NCBI GenBank assembly: GCA_017307285.1
Contig: JAFKFI010000059.1
Coordinates: 1 to 62,550 of the forward strand
Source of the DNA: Alphaproteobacteria bacterium
GTDB lineage: Bacteria; Pseudomonadota; Alphaproteobacteria; Acetobacterales; Acetobacteraceae
Length of the DNA: 62,550 nucleotides
Direction of reading: 5' to 3'
The position numbers were made by a program, and so were the translations under genes. Shown here piece by piece: positions 36,571-44,718 of the stretch. Under the pieces are notes generated by a model. It saw only the letters and a program-made list of their open reading frames with translations, ran no database searches and was not told the DNA's origin. How positions within the stretch are numbered: position 1 is the stretch's first letter; each line of letters starts with the position of its first letter.

Positions 36571-36647
36571 GCACCCGTAGCTCAGCTGGATAGAGCGCCA
36601 CCCTCCGAAGGTGGAGGCCACACGTTCGAATCGTGTCGGGTGCGCCA
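36571..36647 (+). tRNA. tRNA-Arg (anticodon CCG)
   Basis: It is a complete cloverleaf: acceptor GCACCCG with CGGGTGC, D-arm GCTC/GAGC, anticodon stem CCACC/GGTGG with loop CTCCGAA, T-arm ACACG/CGTGT with loop TTCGAAT, discriminator G, and encoded CCA. It reads CGG codons. The acceptor and anticodon stems differ from those of the broken copy 260 bp upstream, so it is not a simple duplication. Confidence 0.95.
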
Positions 36648-36648
36648 A

Positions 36649-36665
36649 CCCTCTTGTTGAGAGGG
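36649..36665. terminator. Small hairpin after tRNA-Arg
   Basis: CCCTCT, loop TGTTG, AGAGGG forms a perfect 6-bp stem two bases after the tRNA CCA end. There is no T-run, so it is only a possible processing or termination signal. Confidence 0.35.
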
Positions 36666-36973
36666 CTGACCGAAATATAGAATATAGAGAGCAGTCTAAC
36701 GCTGCCGCTGCGAGAATCTCAGTAGCGAGATTTCGCAAGTCCAAATCCCGCCCCCGCAACTGAGAATCAGTGCGCTGAGTCGCGGGCGTCTGCCCCCAAA
36801 GCCGATGCCAAATTGCCCATCTGTTGCGTGGGCCCGCAACACCCCGATTCTTGCGATTGGTCGAGAGCGCCATTCGAGGCTGGCGGCGTGATCTCGCGAG
36901 CGAGAACGTCGAATTGCGCTCACGATTGCCCGGCACCCCTCGTCGAGATTAGAAGCTTGCCACATTTCCGTAT

Positions 36974-36989
36974 GTCGATTAGTCTCGAC
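36974..36989. promoter_or_regulatory. Possible ArsR operator
   Basis: GTCGA, 6 bases, TCGAC is a perfect 5-bp dyad ending 2 bases before the arsR ATG. Its position over the expected ribosome site and promoter start fits self-repression by ArsR. There is no clear Shine-Dalgarno sequence, so the message may be leaderless. Confidence 0.4.
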
Positions 36990-36991
36990 GT

Positions 36992-37363
36992 ATGGAATCA
37001 AAACAAGCCATTCTCGCCTTTGCAGCGCTCGCCCAGCCAACCCGTCTCGACGTCTTTCGGCTGCTGATCGAGCACGAGCCAGACGGCCTGCCCGCCGGAG
37101 AGATCGCGCGGCACTTGGCGGTGCCCCACAACACCATGTCGACCCACCTTGGTATTTTGACCCGCGCCGGACTGATCGCGGCCGAGCGGCACAGCCGTTC
37201 CATCATTTTTCGCGCGCAGCTTGAGGCGGTTCGGGCGCTCACCGGCTATCTGGTCAAGGATTGCTGCGGCGGTCGCCCAGAGATTTGCGCGCCGCTCATC
37301 GCCGACCTCACATCCTGCTGCCCTACCCAGAACACCATCACCAAGGAGGCCGTCCATGGCTGA
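36992..37363 (+). CDS. arsR: ArsR-family arsenite-sensing repressor, 123 aa
   Basis: This is a winged-helix protein with the DNA-reading helix in VPHNTMSTHLGILTRAGLI. The Cys cluster Cys91, Cys92 and Cys99 (DCCGGRPEIC) lies in the C-terminal helix, near the position used by Acidithiobacillus-type ArsR to bind As(III), instead of the ELCVCDL site of E. coli ArsR. It is the first gene of the ars operon and the next gene starts inside its end. It should repress the operon until arsenite binds. Confidence 0.88.
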   Translation: MESKQAILAFAALAQPTRLDVFRLLIEHEPDGLPAGEIARHLAVPHNTMSTHLGILTRAGLIAAERHSRSIIFRAQLEAVRALTGYLVKDCCGGRPEICAPLIADLTSCCPTQNTITKEAVHG

Positions 37364-37883
37364 CCGGGTCTATAACGTGTTGTTCCTCTGCAACGGCAAC
37401 TCGGCCCGCTCAATCCTGGCCGAGGGTATTCTCCGGAAGGATGGCGCCGGACGCTTCAACGCCTTTTCAGCCGGAAGCTACCCAAAGGGAACGGTCAACC
37501 CGCTCGCGCCGAAGGTGCTTGCGAGCTTCGACTACCCCGCAGACGGTTTCCGCTCGAAGAGCTGGGAAGAGTTCGCAGGTCCCGACGCACCGGTCATGGA
37601 TTTCGTGTTCACCGTCTGCGACGACGCCGCGGGCGAGACCTGTCCCGTGTGGCCCGGCCAGCCAATGACGGCACATTGGGGCATTTCAGACCCGGCGGCG
37701 GTCGAGGGCTCGGACATCCAGAAGGAAGCCGCCTTCGTTACAGCGTTCCGCTATCTCAAGAACCGCATTTCGGTGTTCACGGCGCTGCCGCTGAAAAACC
37801 TCGACACGATCGCGCTCGGCACGAAGCTGCGCGAGATCGGTCGATCCGAAGGGGCGACGTCGCCCCGTCCGAGCGCAGCGTGA
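37356..37883 (+). CDS. arsC: Arsenate reductase, thioredoxin-coupled LMW-PTP type, 175 aa
   Basis: The P-loop CNGNSARS (Cys12, Arg18) is that of low-molecular-weight phosphatase-fold ArsC. The resolving cysteines are Cys88 and Cys96 (VCDDAAGETCPVWPG). It reduces arsenate to arsenite using thioredoxin. ATG 37356 follows a perfect AAGGAGG site and overlaps the end of arsR by 8 bases. A 25-residue C-terminal tail beyond the usual length is present. Confidence 0.92.
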   Translation: MADRVYNVLFLCNGNSARSILAEGILRKDGAGRFNAFSAGSYPKGTVNPLAPKVLASFDYPADGFRSKSWEEFAGPDAPVMDFVFTVCDDAAGETCPVWPGQPMTAHWGISDPAAVEGSDIQKEAAFVTAFRYLKNRISVFTALPLKNLDTIALGTKLREIGRSEGATSPRPSAA

Positions 37884-37891
37884 GGCCGATC

Positions 37892-38320
37892 ATGGATATC
37901 GTCATCTACCACAACCCCGACTGCGGCACTTCTCGCAACGTGCTCGGCCTGATCCGCAATGCGGGGATCGAGCCGCACGTCGTCGAATACCTGAAGACGC
38001 CACCAGCACGGGCGCTGCTGAAGCAGCTCATCGAGCGCATGGGCGCTTCGGTGCGATCGGTGCTGAGAGAGAAGGGGACGCCCTATGCCGAACTGGGGCT
38101 GAGTGATCCAAGCCTGACAGATGATCAGCTTTTGGACGCGATGATGGCCCATCCAATCCTGATCAACCGTCCGATCGTGGTGAGCGCGCTCGGCGTCAAG
38201 CTGTGCCGACCTTCCGAGACCGTGCTCGACATCCTGCCGGCAACTCAACGGGGCGAATTCCACAAGGAAGATGGCGAGCTGGTCGTCGACGCCAGCCGCC
38301 GACGCGCGGCGACAGCCTGA
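37892..38320 (+). CDS. arsC: Arsenate reductase, glutaredoxin-coupled ArsC/Spx family, 142 aa
   Basis: It has YHNPDCGTSRN with the single catalytic Cys11 and LINRPIVV with the conserved arginine, as in R773-type ArsC. It uses glutathione and glutaredoxin. ATG 37892 is used; a GTG 37880 that overlaps the previous stop is possible. It is a different protein family from the first arsC, so the operon has two independent routes for arsenate reduction. Confidence 0.92.
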   Translation: MDIVIYHNPDCGTSRNVLGLIRNAGIEPHVVEYLKTPPARALLKQLIERMGASVRSVLREKGTPYAELGLSDPSLTDDQLLDAMMAHPILINRPIVVSALGVKLCRPSETVLDILPATQRGEFHKEDGELVVDASRRRAATA

Positions 38321-38333
38321 AAGAGACCTGTTC

Positions 38334-39389
38334 ATGTCAATCTTCGAACGCTGGCTGACCCTCTGGGTCGCCCTCTGCATCGTCGCTGGCGTCGCGCTCG
38401 GCCATTTCATGCCGGGGGCCTTTCACGCGATTGGGACGGCCGAGGTCGCCAAGGTCAATCTCCCGGTCGCGGCGCTGATCTGGCTGATGATCGTGCCGAT
38501 GCTGATCAAGATCGACTTCGCGGCGCTCGGCCAGGTCAAGGAGCATTGGCGCGGCATTGGCGTGACCCTGTTCATCAATTGGGCGGTCAAGCCCTTCTCG
38601 ATGGCGGCGCTTGGCTGGCTGTTTATCGGATACCTGTTCCGTCCCTATCTGCCGGCCGCCCAGATCGACAGCTACATCGCCGGTCTGATCGTTCTCGCCG
38701 CCGCGCCCTGCACGGCCATGGTGTTCGTCTGGTCGAACCTCACCAAGGGCGAGCCGCATTTCACGCTGAGCCAGGTGGCGCTCAACGACACGATCATGGT
38801 GTTTGCCTTCGCGCCGATCGTCGGACTGCTACTCGGCCTGTCCGCCATCACCGTGCCGTGGGACACGCTCGTCCTGTCGGTTGTGCTCTACATCGTCGTG
38901 CCCGTCATCTTCGCGCAGCTCCTCCGGCGCCGGTTGCTCGCGACCGGTGGTGAAACGGCGCTAAAACAATTGCTGGACCGGCTGCAGCCGCTATCCCTCG
39001 TCGCACTGCTGGCGACACTGGTTTTGCTGTTCGGCTTTCAGGGCGAGCAAATCCTGGCGCAGCCGCTTGTGATCGCGCTCATCGCCGTGCCAATCCTGAT
39101 CCAGGTCTATTTCAATGCCGGCCTCGCCTATCTGCTGAACCGCATTTCGGGCGAGCAGCATTGCGTCGCCGGCCCTTCGGCTCTGATCGGCGCGTCCAAC
39201 TTCTTCGAGCTGGCTGTCGCCGCCGCCATCAGCCTGTTCGGGTTCCAATCGGGTGCTGCGCTGGCGACTGTGGTCGGCGTGCTGATCGAAGTGCCGGTCA
39301 TGCTGACTGTCGTCTGGATCGTGAACCGGTCGAAGGGCTGGTACGAACGCGGCCAGGCAGCGCCGTGCGTCATTAAAGAAGCGCGTTGA
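38334..39389 (+). CDS. arsB: Arsenite efflux transporter, ACR3 family, 351 aa
   Basis: It has ten hydrophobic spans, with the ACR3 signature Cys in [15 protein letters not shown] and Glu in the [12 protein letters not shown] span, both needed for arsenite transport in known members. It exports As(OH)3 with proton exchange. It follows the glutaredoxin-type arsC by 13 bases and overlaps the arsH start by one base (TGATG). Confidence 0.93.
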   Translation: MSIFERWLTLWVALCIVAGVALGHFMPGAFHAIGTAEVAKVNLPVAALIWLMIVPMLIKIDFAALGQVKEHWRGIGVTLFINWAVKPFSMAALGWLFIGYLFRPYLPAAQIDSYIAGLIVLAAAPCTAMVFVWSNLTKGEPHFTLSQVALNDTIMVFAFAPIVGLLLGLSAITVPWDTLVLSVVLYIVVPVIFAQLLRRRLLATGGETALKQLLDRLQPLSLVALLATLVLLFGFQGEQILAQPLVIALIAVPILIQVYFNAGLAYLLNRISGEQHCVAGPSALIGASNFFELAVAAAISLFGFQSGAALATVVGVLIEVPVMLTVVWIVNRSKGWYERGQAAPCVIKEAR

Positions 39390-40111
39390 TGCAGGTGCCC
39401 GACTTGGCGGATGTGCCGAACATCGACCCTGAAGCTTTCGAACGTCCGACGACGGATGCGCTGCGGCCACCCCCACCGATGCACCCACCGCGCATTCTGT
39501 TGCTGTATGGGTCGCTCCGCGAGCGATCGTTCAGCCGATTTCAAGCCCAGGAGTCCGCTCGCCTTCTGGAAGCCTTCGGCGCCGAAACGCGCATCTTCAA
39601 CCCCAGCGGCTTGCCGCTTCCGGATGATGTGCCGGCTGATCATCCCAAGGTCCGGGAGTTACGTGACCTGTCGGCCTGGTCGGAGGGACAGGTGTGGTGC
39701 AGCCCGGAGCGCCATGGCGCCATGACAGGCATCATGAAGGCACAGATCGATTGGATTCCGCTCGCGATCGGGGCGGTCAGGCCGACACAGGGTAAGACCC
39801 TCGCCGTCATGCAGGTGAGCGGTGGCTCGCAGTCCTTCAATGCGGTCAACCAAATGCGCGTTCTCGGCCGCTGGATGCGTATGATCACGATCCCAAACCA
39901 ATCCTCCGTCGCAAAGGCCTATGAGCAGTTCGACGAGGCGGGCCGAATGAAGCCGTCGCCCTATTACGACCGCGTCGTCGATGTCGTGGAGGAATTGGTG
40001 AAGTTCACGCTGCTGACGCGCGGTCCTGCCGCCTACCTCACCAGCCGCTATAGCGAGCGCAAGGAGGTGGCGGAAAAGCTCGCCGCGCGAGTCAAGCTGG
40101 CCGCGATCTGA
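39389..40111 (+). CDS. arsH: ArsH, NADPH-dependent FMN reductase / organoarsenical oxidase, 240 aa
   Basis: The flavodoxin-like fold starts [20 protein letters not shown], the FMN phosphate loop, with the [20 protein letters not shown] segment and the [15 protein letters not shown] tail specific to ArsH. Known ArsH proteins oxidise trivalent methylarsenicals. The start ATG 39389 overlaps the acr3 stop. It is the last gene of the ars operon and is followed by a hairpin. Confidence 0.93.
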   Translation: MQVPDLADVPNIDPEAFERPTTDALRPPPPMHPPRILLLYGSLRERSFSRFQAQESARLLEAFGAETRIFNPSGLPLPDDVPADHPKVRELRDLSAWSEGQVWCSPERHGAMTGIMKAQIDWIPLAIGAVRPTQGKTLAVMQVSGGSQSFNAVNQMRVLGRWMRMITIPNQSSVAKAYEQFDEAGRMKPSPYYDRVVDVVEELVKFTLLTRGPAAYLTSRYSERKEVAEKLAARVKLAAI

Positions 40112-40120
40112 CTCATAAGT

Positions 40121-40146
40121 GCTATTTCAAGGATTGTCGAAATAGC
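40121..40146. terminator. Hairpin after the ars operon
   Basis: GCTATTTC, 10 bases, GAAATAGC forms a perfect 8-bp stem ten bases after the arsH stop codon. There is no T-run, so it is a candidate terminator or an mRNA end stabiliser. Confidence 0.45.
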
Positions 40147-40366
40147 GCAGACCATGAGTATGGTGCGATCACAGTCTGCGCTTCGGAATGCGGCAGGCAG
40201 TCGAATGGCCGCTCTTGATACTTAACCGATTATTGCCGATCGAGACCGTCTTCCGCCGAGAATACTCACCAAGCCTTCGTGAACGCGCAGGATCTCAGTT
40301 TCAGCTCTGCTCGCAGGGCGACGACAACCGCCATCATCAGGCTCGCCGAGACGTGGCGGAATCCAC
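40147..40366. other. Gene-free stretch upstream of the metal-resistance promoter
   Basis: Together with the hairpin before it and the promoter and leader behind it, this makes about 480 bases without a convincing gene (40112-40595). The composition is less GC-rich than that of the neighbouring operons. I see no repeats of note here. Confidence 0.5.
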
Positions 40367-40398
40367 TTGACTCTGGAGTTAACTCCAAGGCGTAGCGT
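40367..40398 (+). promoter_or_regulatory. MerR-type promoter for the HMA/P1B-ATPase genes
   Basis: The -35 TTGACT (40367-40372) and a -10-like TAGCGT (40393-40398) are 20 bp apart, the overlong spacer typical of MerR-controlled promoters. Inside is the perfect dyad GGAGTTAACTCC (40375-40386). It resembles the promoter in front of the merR-like gene at 44671, so the same protein probably acts on both. A leader of almost 200 nt separates it from the first gene. Confidence 0.72.
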
Positions 40399-40595
40399 TG
40401 GACTGTCGCGGCATGGCCATGCTGTAAGTCAAGTGTTCTCAGGTCCTAACGCTACCGGAGGCTCACTTGCCGCAGCGGCATGCGCCGCAAGTTACTGGGT
40501 GTGCCCCTCATGTTGAGATTGAGCAGATACACTCGGACGCAAACAGCGGAGAAAGCTATCGGGCTATGCCGATAGTACCTGTAATGGAGAAAAAT

Positions 40596-40811
40596 ATGAA
40601 AACGACAACTTTCAAGATCGAAGGCATGAACTGTGATGGCTGCGCCAATACCATCAAGACCCTGGTCGAAAGTGAGCCAGGCGTACAGATGGCAACGGTC
40701 TCGTTCGAAGAAGGCCAAGCCCGCATTCTCTATGACCCGCAAAGTACCGGCGAGGATCGCCTCGTGGCGGTGATCCAAAAGCCCGGCTTTCGCGTCGCCG
40801 GTCGGTACTGA
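40596..40811 (+). CDS. Heavy-metal-associated (HMA) domain protein, CopZ/MerP-like, 71 aa
   Basis: It has one ferredoxin-like HMA domain with the metal site GMNCDGCANT (CxxC at residues 12-15) and the usual GV...V.F..G.A..LYDP pattern. It is cytoplasmic, with no signal peptide, and likely passes a metal to the ATPase encoded next. GGAG lies 7 bases before ATG 40596; an in-frame ATG at 40584 is possible. Confidence 0.88.
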   Translation: MKTTTFKIEGMNCDGCANTIKTLVESEPGVQMATVSFEEGQARILYDPQSTGEDRLVAVIQKPGFRVAGRY

Positions 40812-40901
40812 TCGAATTCAGCACATGAGCGTGGATTCAACCAGAGAACGCGTCGCAGGGGCCAGACACTAGGTCGATAACTGCGATGAATGGAGATGAC
40901 A

Positions 40902-43355
40902 ATGAGCATCACAACGACCGATGCAACGACCTTCCAGCCCTGGAGCGAAGAGCCCTCGACACGACCCGATCGCCGGAAGATCCGCGCCCGGATTGGCGGC
41001 CTCCACTGCTCGCTCTGTACCGGCACCATCGAGAAGGCGCTCGGCCGGATGCCCGGTGTCGACAAGGTGGCAGTGAGTCTGACTCACGAACAGGCGCTGG
41101 TCGAATACGATCCGACCGTCGCCCGTCCAGAGCACTTGCTGCAAACCTTGCGCGACATCGGCTATACCATCTCCGACCCTCGCAAGCTCAAGGGGTTCGA
41201 AGAAGAAGAGCGCGATCTCGTGCGCGAGGCGCGGCGCTTCGTCGTCGCCGTCGTGCTCAGCGTTGCTTCCATCCCGATTATCGCTGATCCGCAGGTGGGC
41301 TGGATCGGCTTTCTACCGGCGCTGGTGTGCCTGAGCCTCGGCGGCTTTGTCTACCTGGTCCTGCGATCAACCGGGTTTTGGGTGGCCATCGGCGCCTTCT
41401 CGGCCCTTGCCGTCATGGCACTCTCCTTACTCTACCTCAATCTGGAGGGATATCTCGCTAATAGCGCGCCCTGGCTTACCGGCGGCTTGGCCGTAGTCTT
41501 GATATTTGGCATCGGGCGGCACATCCTCTATATGGCCTTCCAGGCGCTGCGGCGTGGCATTATCAATCAGCATGTGCTGCTCGAGATCGGCGCGTTCGCG
41601 GGTATGGCCGGCGGCGTCATCGGGCTCGTGCTCAACCGGCCCGGCTATCCGACCGCGCCGTTCTTCGCCGTCTCGGTCATGGTCGGCACCTATCACATCT
41701 TTTCGGAATGGCTCTCGCTGATCGTCAAGACACGCAGCTCCCAGGCGGTGAAGCGTCTCCTGGATCTCCAACCCGAGACCGCGCGAATCGTGCGCGGGAC
41801 TGTGGAAATCGACGTGCCGATCGAGGACGTGAAACTCGGCGATCTCGTGCGCATTCGCCCCGGCGAGCGCGTGCCCGTCGATGGCACGGTGGTCAGTGGC
41901 CGCTCAGGCGTCGATCAATCGCTGGTGACCGGCGAGTCGATTCCGGTCGAAAAAACCGAGGGCGATGCGGTCATCGGCGGCTCGATCAACGGCACCGGCA
42001 CGCTCCTGGTGACGATCACGGCGGTCGGCGAAGGCAGCTTCCTGCACCAGGTGATCCGCCATGTCGAGGACGCGCGGGCGCTGAAGCCAGGCCTCCTCCA
42101 TCTCGTCGACCGCGTGCTGCGGGTCTATACCCCGACCGTCCTTGGGATCGCCGCCCTTGCGGTCATTGGCTGGCTCGTCGGCTCCTGGCTGGGTACGGGC
42201 CAAGTCGATGTGGAGCGCGCGGTCTTCGCCGGCCTCAGCGTGCTGGTGATGGGTTACCCCTGCGCCGTCGGCATCTCCGCACCGCTTTCGATCGTGCGCG
42301 GCGCCGGCCAGGCCGCCGAGCACGGCATCCTCATGCGGACCGGCGAAGCCTTCCAGGGCTTCCGCACGGTGAAGCAGATCGTGTTCGACAAGACGGGCAC
42401 ACTCACCGAAGGCCGGCCCATGGTGCGTGAGATCGAGACCCTCGACGTGAGTGAGCAGGAGCTTCTCGCGATTGCCGCCGCCGCCGAAGCCTCCTCGGAG
42501 CATCCCCTCGCCCAGGCGGTGGTCAAGGCGGCGTTCGAGCGCGGCGCGACGCCGCCGGAGGTCGAGTCATTCGAGGCGTTCCCCGGCAAGGGCGTCGTCG
42601 CCCGCATCGGCACTGGCGAGGTTCTCGTCGGCAGCCCACGCTTCCTGGCGGAGCGGAGCATCGATCTCACGCGTCTTACGAAGCGCATCGATGCGCTTGA
42701 AGCGGCCGGGCGCACCGTGATCGCCGTCGCGCGCGAGGAGCGGGCACTGGGCGTCGTCGCCTTGGGCGATGCGCTCCGCGCCGATGCCGTCTCGGCCGTC
42801 GCCACGCTGCGCAAGGCCGGTCTCAAGACAATCCTCGTCACCGGCGACAACGAGCGCGCGGCACGGCGCGTCGCCGGCGATCTCGGCATCGACGAGGTGC
42901 ATGCGGGCGTGCTGCCACAGGACAAGGCCGTGATCATCCGCAATCTTCAGGTCAATGCCCGCGTCGCCATGGTCGGCGACGGCATCAACGACGCGCCGGC
43001 GCTGATGCAGGCCGATATCGGCATCGCCATGGGCGCCGGCACCGATATCGCGATAGAGGCGGCGGACATCATCATCCTATCGAACCACTTGGCTGCGCTT
43101 CCCATCGCCCGTGACATCAGCCGCCGCAGCTACGGCAAGATGGTTCAGAACGTCGTGCTCGCCTTCCTCTTCAACGGCGGTGGCATTCCGCTCGCCGCCA
43201 CCGGCTTGATACACCCGGTCTGGGCGATGGTGGCAATGGCCGTGAGCGTCACGGCGATCTTCATCAACTCGTTGTGGGGGAGCCCGCGGCTCTTTTTCGA
43301 CGCGATCCGCAGCGTCGGGCGCCCGATCGTGCCCGCGCCAGTGCAGGCCGTCTGA
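40902..43355 (+). CDS. Heavy-metal P1B-type ATPase with a YPC membrane motif, 817 aa
   Basis: The N-terminal HMA domain has CSLC (36-39). It is followed by membrane spans, the TGES loop (343-346), the ion-binding span GYPCAVGIS (452-454 YPC), the phosphorylation site DKTGT (Asp496), the SEHPLAQAV nucleotide site and GDGINDAP. The usual CPC of copper and zinc pumps is YPC here, so metal choice is uncertain. It should export a soft or transition metal ion from the cytoplasm. The upstream HMA protein and the MerR-type promoter support metal resistance. Start at ATG 40902 after GGAG. Confidence 0.93.
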   Translation: MSITTTDATTFQPWSEEPSTRPDRRKIRARIGGLHCSLCTGTIEKALGRMPGVDKVAVSLTHEQALVEYDPTVARPEHLLQTLRDIGYTISDPRKLKGFEEEERDLVREARRFVVAVVLSVASIPIIADPQVGWIGFLPALVCLSLGGFVYLVLRSTGFWVAIGAFSALAVMALSLLYLNLEGYLANSAPWLTGGLAVVLIFGIGRHILYMAFQALRRGIINQHVLLEIGAFAGMAGGVIGLVLNRPGYPTAPFFAVSVMVGTYHIFSEWLSLIVKTRSSQAVKRLLDLQPETARIVRGTVEIDVPIEDVKLGDLVRIRPGERVPVDGTVVSGRSGVDQSLVTGESIPVEKTEGDAVIGGSINGTGTLLVTITAVGEGSFLHQVIRHVEDARALKPGLLHLVDRVLRVYTPTVLGIAALAVIGWLVGSWLGTGQVDVERAVFAGLSVLVMGYPCAVGISAPLSIVRGAGQAAEHGILMRTGEAFQGFRTVKQIVFDKTGTLTEGRPMVREIETLDVSEQELLAIAAAAEASSEHPLAQAVVKAAFERGATPPEVESFEAFPGKGVVARIGTGEVLVGSPRFLAERSIDLTRLTKRIDALEAAGRTVIAVAREERALGVVALGDALRADAVSAVATLRKAGLKTILVTGDNERAARRVAGDLGIDEVHAGVLPQDKAVIIRNLQVNARVAMVGDGINDAPALMQADIGIAMGAGTDIAIEAADIIILSNHLAALPIARDISRRSYGKMVQNVVLAFLFNGGGIPLAATGLIHPVWAMVAMAVSVTAIFINSLWGSPRLFFDAIRSVGRPIVPAPVQAV

Positions 43356-43367
43356 GTAAGGAATGAC

Positions 43368-44636
43368 ATGACTGGAATTCAGCAAACGATGCCGGCGGCG
43401 ATAGGCGAGCGCCAGCGCGAACGGCTCCTCAAGATGCTCGCGGCGGCAACCTTCATCATCTTTTTCCAAGCCTACATGGTGGCGCCGATCATACCGGCGC
43501 TGTCGAACACGTTCGGAACGTCGGTTGAGACGGTCGGGCTCATCGTGCCGGCATACTTGATCCCCTATGGAATCGCGACCCTGGCGTATGGCCTTCTGGC
43601 GGATCGGCTCGGCATCCACCGCGTGATGTTTACCTCCCTCGCAGCGTTCGCGGCGCTCACGATCCTGACCGCAACAGCGCACTCCATTGAACAGTTGACG
43701 CTGTGGCGGATGGCGACCGGGTTCGGCGCAAGCGGCGTCGTTCCGCTCGCCTTGGCGCTGGTGGGCCGGCTGTACCCCTACGAACAGAGGGGGCGACCGC
43801 TTGGCTGGCTGTTCGGCGCGATGGCCGGCGGCATGGCCTTCGGTTCTCCGCTGGGCGCGATGATCGTGCCGTTCGCCGGTTGGCAGGGGCTGTTCCTCGT
43901 CGTCGGGGCGGCAGGCGCGGCGCTCCTCGTCGTGCTGCTGCCTTATCGAGCCGTCATCGCTGGCGCGGTTCAGCCGGTGACAGGCACGCTGCGGGACCTC
44001 TTTCGTGGCTACAAGGATCTGCTGGGGACTCCGCGCGGGCAGCGCACCTATGGCTATGTCCTGGTCAATTCCATGTTCCATTCCGGCGTGTTCACCTGGC
44101 TCGGCGTGTATTTCGAGCGGCAATACGGCATTGGACCTGTCGGTATCGGCTTGGCCCTCCTCGGCTATGGCGTGCCGGGCTTCCTGTTCGGGCCGGTGAT
44201 CGGCCGAGCGGCCGATCGCTGGGGCCGTGCCCGATTGATACCGATTGGCCTCGTTCTGAGCGCCGTCGCGGCGGCCGCTCTGCTGCTCGGCTTTCCGCTG
44301 ATCCTAGCCCCCGTCGTCGCGATGGTCCTGTCCCTGGGCTACGACATGACCCAGCCGCTCTTCGGGGGAATCGTCACCTCCCTCGGCGGCAAACGCGCCG
44401 GGCAGGCAATGGGCTTGAACGTCTTCACACTCTTTGTCGGCTTCGGTCTCGGAAGCCTCATCTTCGGCGCGCTGCTTCGGTTCGGTTTTGGGGTCGCGTT
44501 TGGACTGTTCGCAGTCGTTGAGCTGATCCTCGCGGTGTTGTCCTTCGCCTTGTTCCGCTCCGAGGTTCCATCCAGAGCGGTTCCATCCGCCACCGGGGTG
44601 ACTCAGGCTGGCGCGGACGTCCGATTGAAATCCTAG
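43368..44636 (+). CDS. MFS transporter, 422 aa
   Basis: It has twelve hydrophobic spans, with LLADRLGIHRVMF (motif A) after span 2 and GRAADRWGRARLIPIG in the second half. It resembles Bcr/CflA-type or sugar-efflux-like exporters. It starts 12 bases after the ATPase stop and so is part of the metal-induced operon. A metal complex or drug substrate is possible; the family does not settle it. Confidence 0.85.
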   Translation: MTGIQQTMPAAIGERQRERLLKMLAAATFIIFFQAYMVAPIIPALSNTFGTSVETVGLIVPAYLIPYGIATLAYGLLADRLGIHRVMFTSLAAFAALTILTATAHSIEQLTLWRMATGFGASGVVPLALALVGRLYPYEQRGRPLGWLFGAMAGGMAFGSPLGAMIVPFAGWQGLFLVVGAAGAALLVVLLPYRAVIAGAVQPVTGTLRDLFRGYKDLLGTPRGQRTYGYVLVNSMFHSGVFTWLGVYFERQYGIGPVGIGLALLGYGVPGFLFGPVIGRAADRWGRARLIPIGLVLSAVAAAALLLGFPLILAPVVAMVLSLGYDMTQPLFGGIVTSLGGKRAGQAMGLNVFTLFVGFGLGSLIFGALLRFGFGVAFGLFAVVELILAVLSFALFRSEVPSRAVPSATGVTQAGADVRLKS

Positions 44637-44670
44637 CGTGGCAGGCGGCCCGATATCCCATACGACGCGC

Positions 44671-44702
44671 TTGACCCTGGAGTATACTTCAGGGTCTAGG
44701 GT
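44671..44702 (+). promoter_or_regulatory. MerR-type promoter/operator of the merR-thioredoxin-CcdA unit
   Basis: TTGACC (44671-44676) and TAGGGT (44697-44702) are separated by 20 bp, with the dyad CCCTGGAGTATACTTCAGGG (44675-44694) inside; it is perfect except for one pair. The dyad starts with CTGGAGT as in the 40367 promoter. A GGAGG site lies before the merR ATG. Confidence 0.78.
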
Positions 44703-44718
44703 CGACTAGGAGGTAGGT

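Larger units (their letters stand above)
36648..36991. other. Gene-free stretch between tRNA-Arg and arsR, with a tRNA-fMet-like relic
   Basis: No convincing gene is present. At 36733-36760 the bases TCGCAAGTCCAAATCC, then CGCCCCCGCAAC, resemble the T-arm and 3' acceptor of initiator tRNA-Met. The other half of the tRNA is absent. It could be an attachment-site remnant of an element that targets tRNA-fMet. The rest is low-information sequence before the arsR operator. Confidence 0.45.

Noticed and set aside
36398-36601. A minus-strand frame ending YYQNCLRGAYAKLA, looked at as a possible integrase tail
   Set aside because: It has no tyrosine-recombinase catalytic motif and runs into the intact tRNA gene.
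40188-40370. A 60-codon plus-strand frame between arsH and the MerR-type promoter
   Set aside because: It has no ribosome site and no recognisable domain, and it runs through the promoter's -35.
40467-40595. An in-frame upstream extension of the HMA protein, starting at a TTG
   Set aside because: The extra residues show no domain, and the ribosome site and conserved HMA start favour ATG 40596.
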